From: Candidatus Aminicenantota bacterium
Lineage (GTDB): Bacteria; Acidobacteriota; Aminicenantia; Aminicenantales; Aminicenantaceae
Direction of reading: 5' to 3'
Length of the DNA stretch: 6,674 nt
Assembly: GCA_030617525.1 (NCBI GenBank)
Contig: JAUWVG010000129.1
Location: 1 to 6,674 of the forward strand
Shown here: positions 5,324 to 6,674 of the stretch, piece by piece
Layout: every line of letters starts with the position of its first letter
How positions within the stretch are numbered: the stretch's first letter is position 1
Notes under the pieces: model-generated
Database searches by the model: none
What the model saw: only the letters and a program-made list of their open reading frames with translations
Told to the model about the DNA's origin: nothing
Program-made: the position numbers and the translations under genes

Positions 5324-6674
5324 CTGAAAAACACAAAGTATTTTATCCTTATTGTTTTTTTTCTCGCTGTTTTTCTTTTTGCTGCAGTATTGATGTTCAC
5401 CCCCCACAAATATACTGTTCTCAAAGGGGGTACGCTCATTGATGGAAACGGGAACAGCCCCATTGAAAACAGCCTTATCATACTGGAACAAGGGAAAATT
5501 AAATCCATATCCCCACGCCAGAACACAAAAATCCCCTTTCCGGCTAAGATTATCAACGCGAAGGGACGGCATATTATCCCTGGGCTTATCGATATGCACG
5601 TACACTGTGTGGACGAATCCTTTCTGCCTTTATTCCTCTTAAACGGCGTCACGACCATACGAGATGTAGGAAATGACACAGATTTTATTCTCACACTAAG
5701 GGACGAAGTCAATTCCGGACAAAGAGTTGGACCCACTCTCTTTGTCTCTGGTTATATGATCAACAGCCGAAAAATCCCCTTTGGTGCTAGCCAGCACACA
5801 GCCGTCATAAGAAACGTCAAAGAAGCCCAGAAGATTGTGTCCCTGCTCGCTCAAAAAAAAGTGGACTGGATAAAAATTTACATCACTCTTCCTAAAGGTG
5901 TCGTTCGCAGAATTTTATTCGAAGCCAACAAGTTTGGGATTCCGGTCGCCGGACACTTGAGGAATGTTGATGCCCGGTTTGCCGCCCAATGGGGGATCTC
6001 AACAATTGAACATGCCACCGGCATTGCAGAAGCACTCCTTGCCGATGAAGAATTTGAAGACGCCCCTCCTCTTCATACAATATCCGGCAAAACATGGCTT
6101 CATGTCGACCGGACAAAATACGACGATTTAATCGACCTCTTTATCGAAAAGAACATCTACATCAACGCCAATCTCACTCTCTATGAAAGCTTCACGCTCC
6201 CCACAGAAAAGATCAAAAACAAACCTTATGTCGATCTGATCCCACCATCCATTGTGGAAGGTTGGGATTCTTATCTTTCCAAACAGTTCTTAGAAGTGAC
6301 TCAGGACAAAGAGAGTTGGAAAATAACAAAAGAGAGACTCGAAGAATTTTTAGTCATGTTCAAGGATAAGGGAGGAAAAATTATCGCAGGCACTGATACT
6401 CCCTGGCCATACCACCTTCCGGGATTCTCTCTGCATAGAGAGATGGAACTCTTGGTTGAAGCCGGACTCACCCCGATTGAGGCCATCCTGACAGCTACAA
6501 AATATGCGGCAGAAGCTTTGAGGCAGGACAACAACCTCGGGACACTCATGGAGGGCAAACGCGCAGATCTTGTCGTGCTCAACACAAATCCTCTCGAGGA
6601 CATCCGGGCTGTAAGAGACATTCACCGTGTTTTAAAAGATGGGAAAATTGTAAAAAGAAAAAAGCTCCTCCGCA
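5324..6674 (+). CDS. membrane-anchored metal-dependent amidohydrolase, imidazolonepropionase/prolidase-like (3' partial, CTG start)
   Basis: A hydrolase of the amidohydrolase superfamily, likely acting on a C-N bond (amide, dipeptide or cyclic amide) with a two-metal centre; the substrate is unknown. Counting from CTG as residue 1: a short basic start (K2, K5) and one hydrophobic segment (6-25) form an uncleaved anchor or signal peptide. Then come the small beta-sandwich strands ('LKGGTLIDGNG') and the TIM-barrel. Visible metal ligands are H92 and H94 ('GLIDMHVH'), K184 ('DWIKIY', the lysine expected to be carboxylated), H211 ('VAGH'), H230 ('IEHATG') and D358 ('AGTDTPW'). The C-terminal 'GKRADLVVLNTNPLEDI' and 'VLKDGKIVKRKK' are typical of the end of such proteins, so only a few residues are probably missing past the window edge. 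The AGGAGG at 5311 supports CTG 5324. ATG 5393 (residue 24) lacks a Shine-Dalgarno and would remove the anchor. TTG 5276 also lacks one. The catalytic domain probably lies outside the cytoplasm. Confidence 0.88.
   Translation, partial: MKNTKYFILIVFFLAVFLFAAVLMFTPHKYTVLKGGTLIDGNGNSPIENSLIILEQGKIKSISPRQNTKIPFPAKIINAKGRHIIPGLIDMHVHCVDESFLPLFLLNGVTTIRDVGNDTDFILTLRDEVNSGQRVGPTLFVSGYMINSRKIPFGASQHTAVIRNVKEAQKIVSLLAQKKVDWIKIYITLPKGVVRRILFEANKFGIPVAGHLRNVDARFAAQWGISTIEHATGIAEALLADEEFEDAPPLHTISGKTWLHVDRTKYDDLIDLFIEKNIYINANLTLYESFTLPTEKIKNKPYVDLIPPSIVEGWDSYLSKQFLEVTQDKESWKITKERLEEFLVMFKDKGGKIIAGTDTPWPYHLPGFSLHREMELLVEAGLTPIEAILTATKYAAEALRQDNNLGTLMEGKRADLVVLNTNPLEDIRAVRDIHRVLKDGKIVKRKKLLR

Noticed and set aside
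5281..5736. Minus-strand open frames opposite the amidohydrolase
   Set aside because: The plus strand encodes a clear enzyme with all metal ligands; the antisense frames show no family features and are shadows.
1..6674. Mobile element, CRISPR array, tRNA, rRNA or phage genes
   Set aside because: No transposase, integrase, regular short direct repeats, cloverleaf or ribosomal sequence was recognised on either strand.

Overview
The window holds four genes, all envelope-associated. The composition is moderate in GC with AT-rich gaps. A Gram-negative (diderm) bacterium is implied by an AMIN domain joined to an outer-membrane-type beta-barrel. Clear Shine-Dalgarno sites (GGAGG, AAGGAG, AGGAGG) and sigma70-type promoter hexamers point to an ordinary bacterial chromosome. 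The style of the secreted proteins (beta-propeller, BACON-like and FN3-like modules, and the 'LTWQANTNNRNIETYKIY' signature) resembles proteins I associate with Aminicenantes/Acidobacteriota. That is an impression from memory, not a demonstrated assignment.

Layout from left to right. (1) Positions 1-1965, plus strand: a multi-pass GT-C membrane glycosyltransferase of the ArnT/PMT type, cut at its 5' end by the window edge, with a long extracytoplasmic C-terminal region. (2) Positions 1966-2162: a gap with a sigma70-like promoter and a nested inverted repeat. (3) Positions 2163-3959, plus: a secreted protein with seven beta-propeller-like repeats, then a BACON-like Ig domain, then an FN3-like domain. 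(4) Positions 3960-4030: a short gap between convergent genes, with nested dyads. (5) Positions 4031-5116, minus: an AMIN-domain protein with a Pro/Glu-rich linker and a C-terminal beta-barrel. (6) Positions 5117-5323: a divergent promoter region with a near-consensus minus-strand promoter backed by A-tracts, and a weaker plus-strand candidate. (7) Positions 5324-6674, plus: a membrane-anchored metal-dependent amidohydrolase that appears to start at a CTG codon and runs off the right edge only a little short of its expected end.

The genes look like separate transcription units rather than an operon: each intact gene has its own Shine-Dalgarno and a promoter candidate, and the orientations are + + - +. 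Their common theme is the cell envelope: glycan transfer at the inner membrane, a secreted propeller/adhesion-like protein, a possible outer-membrane-to-peptidoglycan link, and an exported hydrolase. No direct functional partnership is proven by the sequence. I found no mobile element, CRISPR array, tRNA, rRNA or convincing riboswitch. No gene-free stretch exceeds about 210 bases. The most notable points are the CTG start, the AMIN-plus-barrel architecture and the regular sevenfold propeller repeat.
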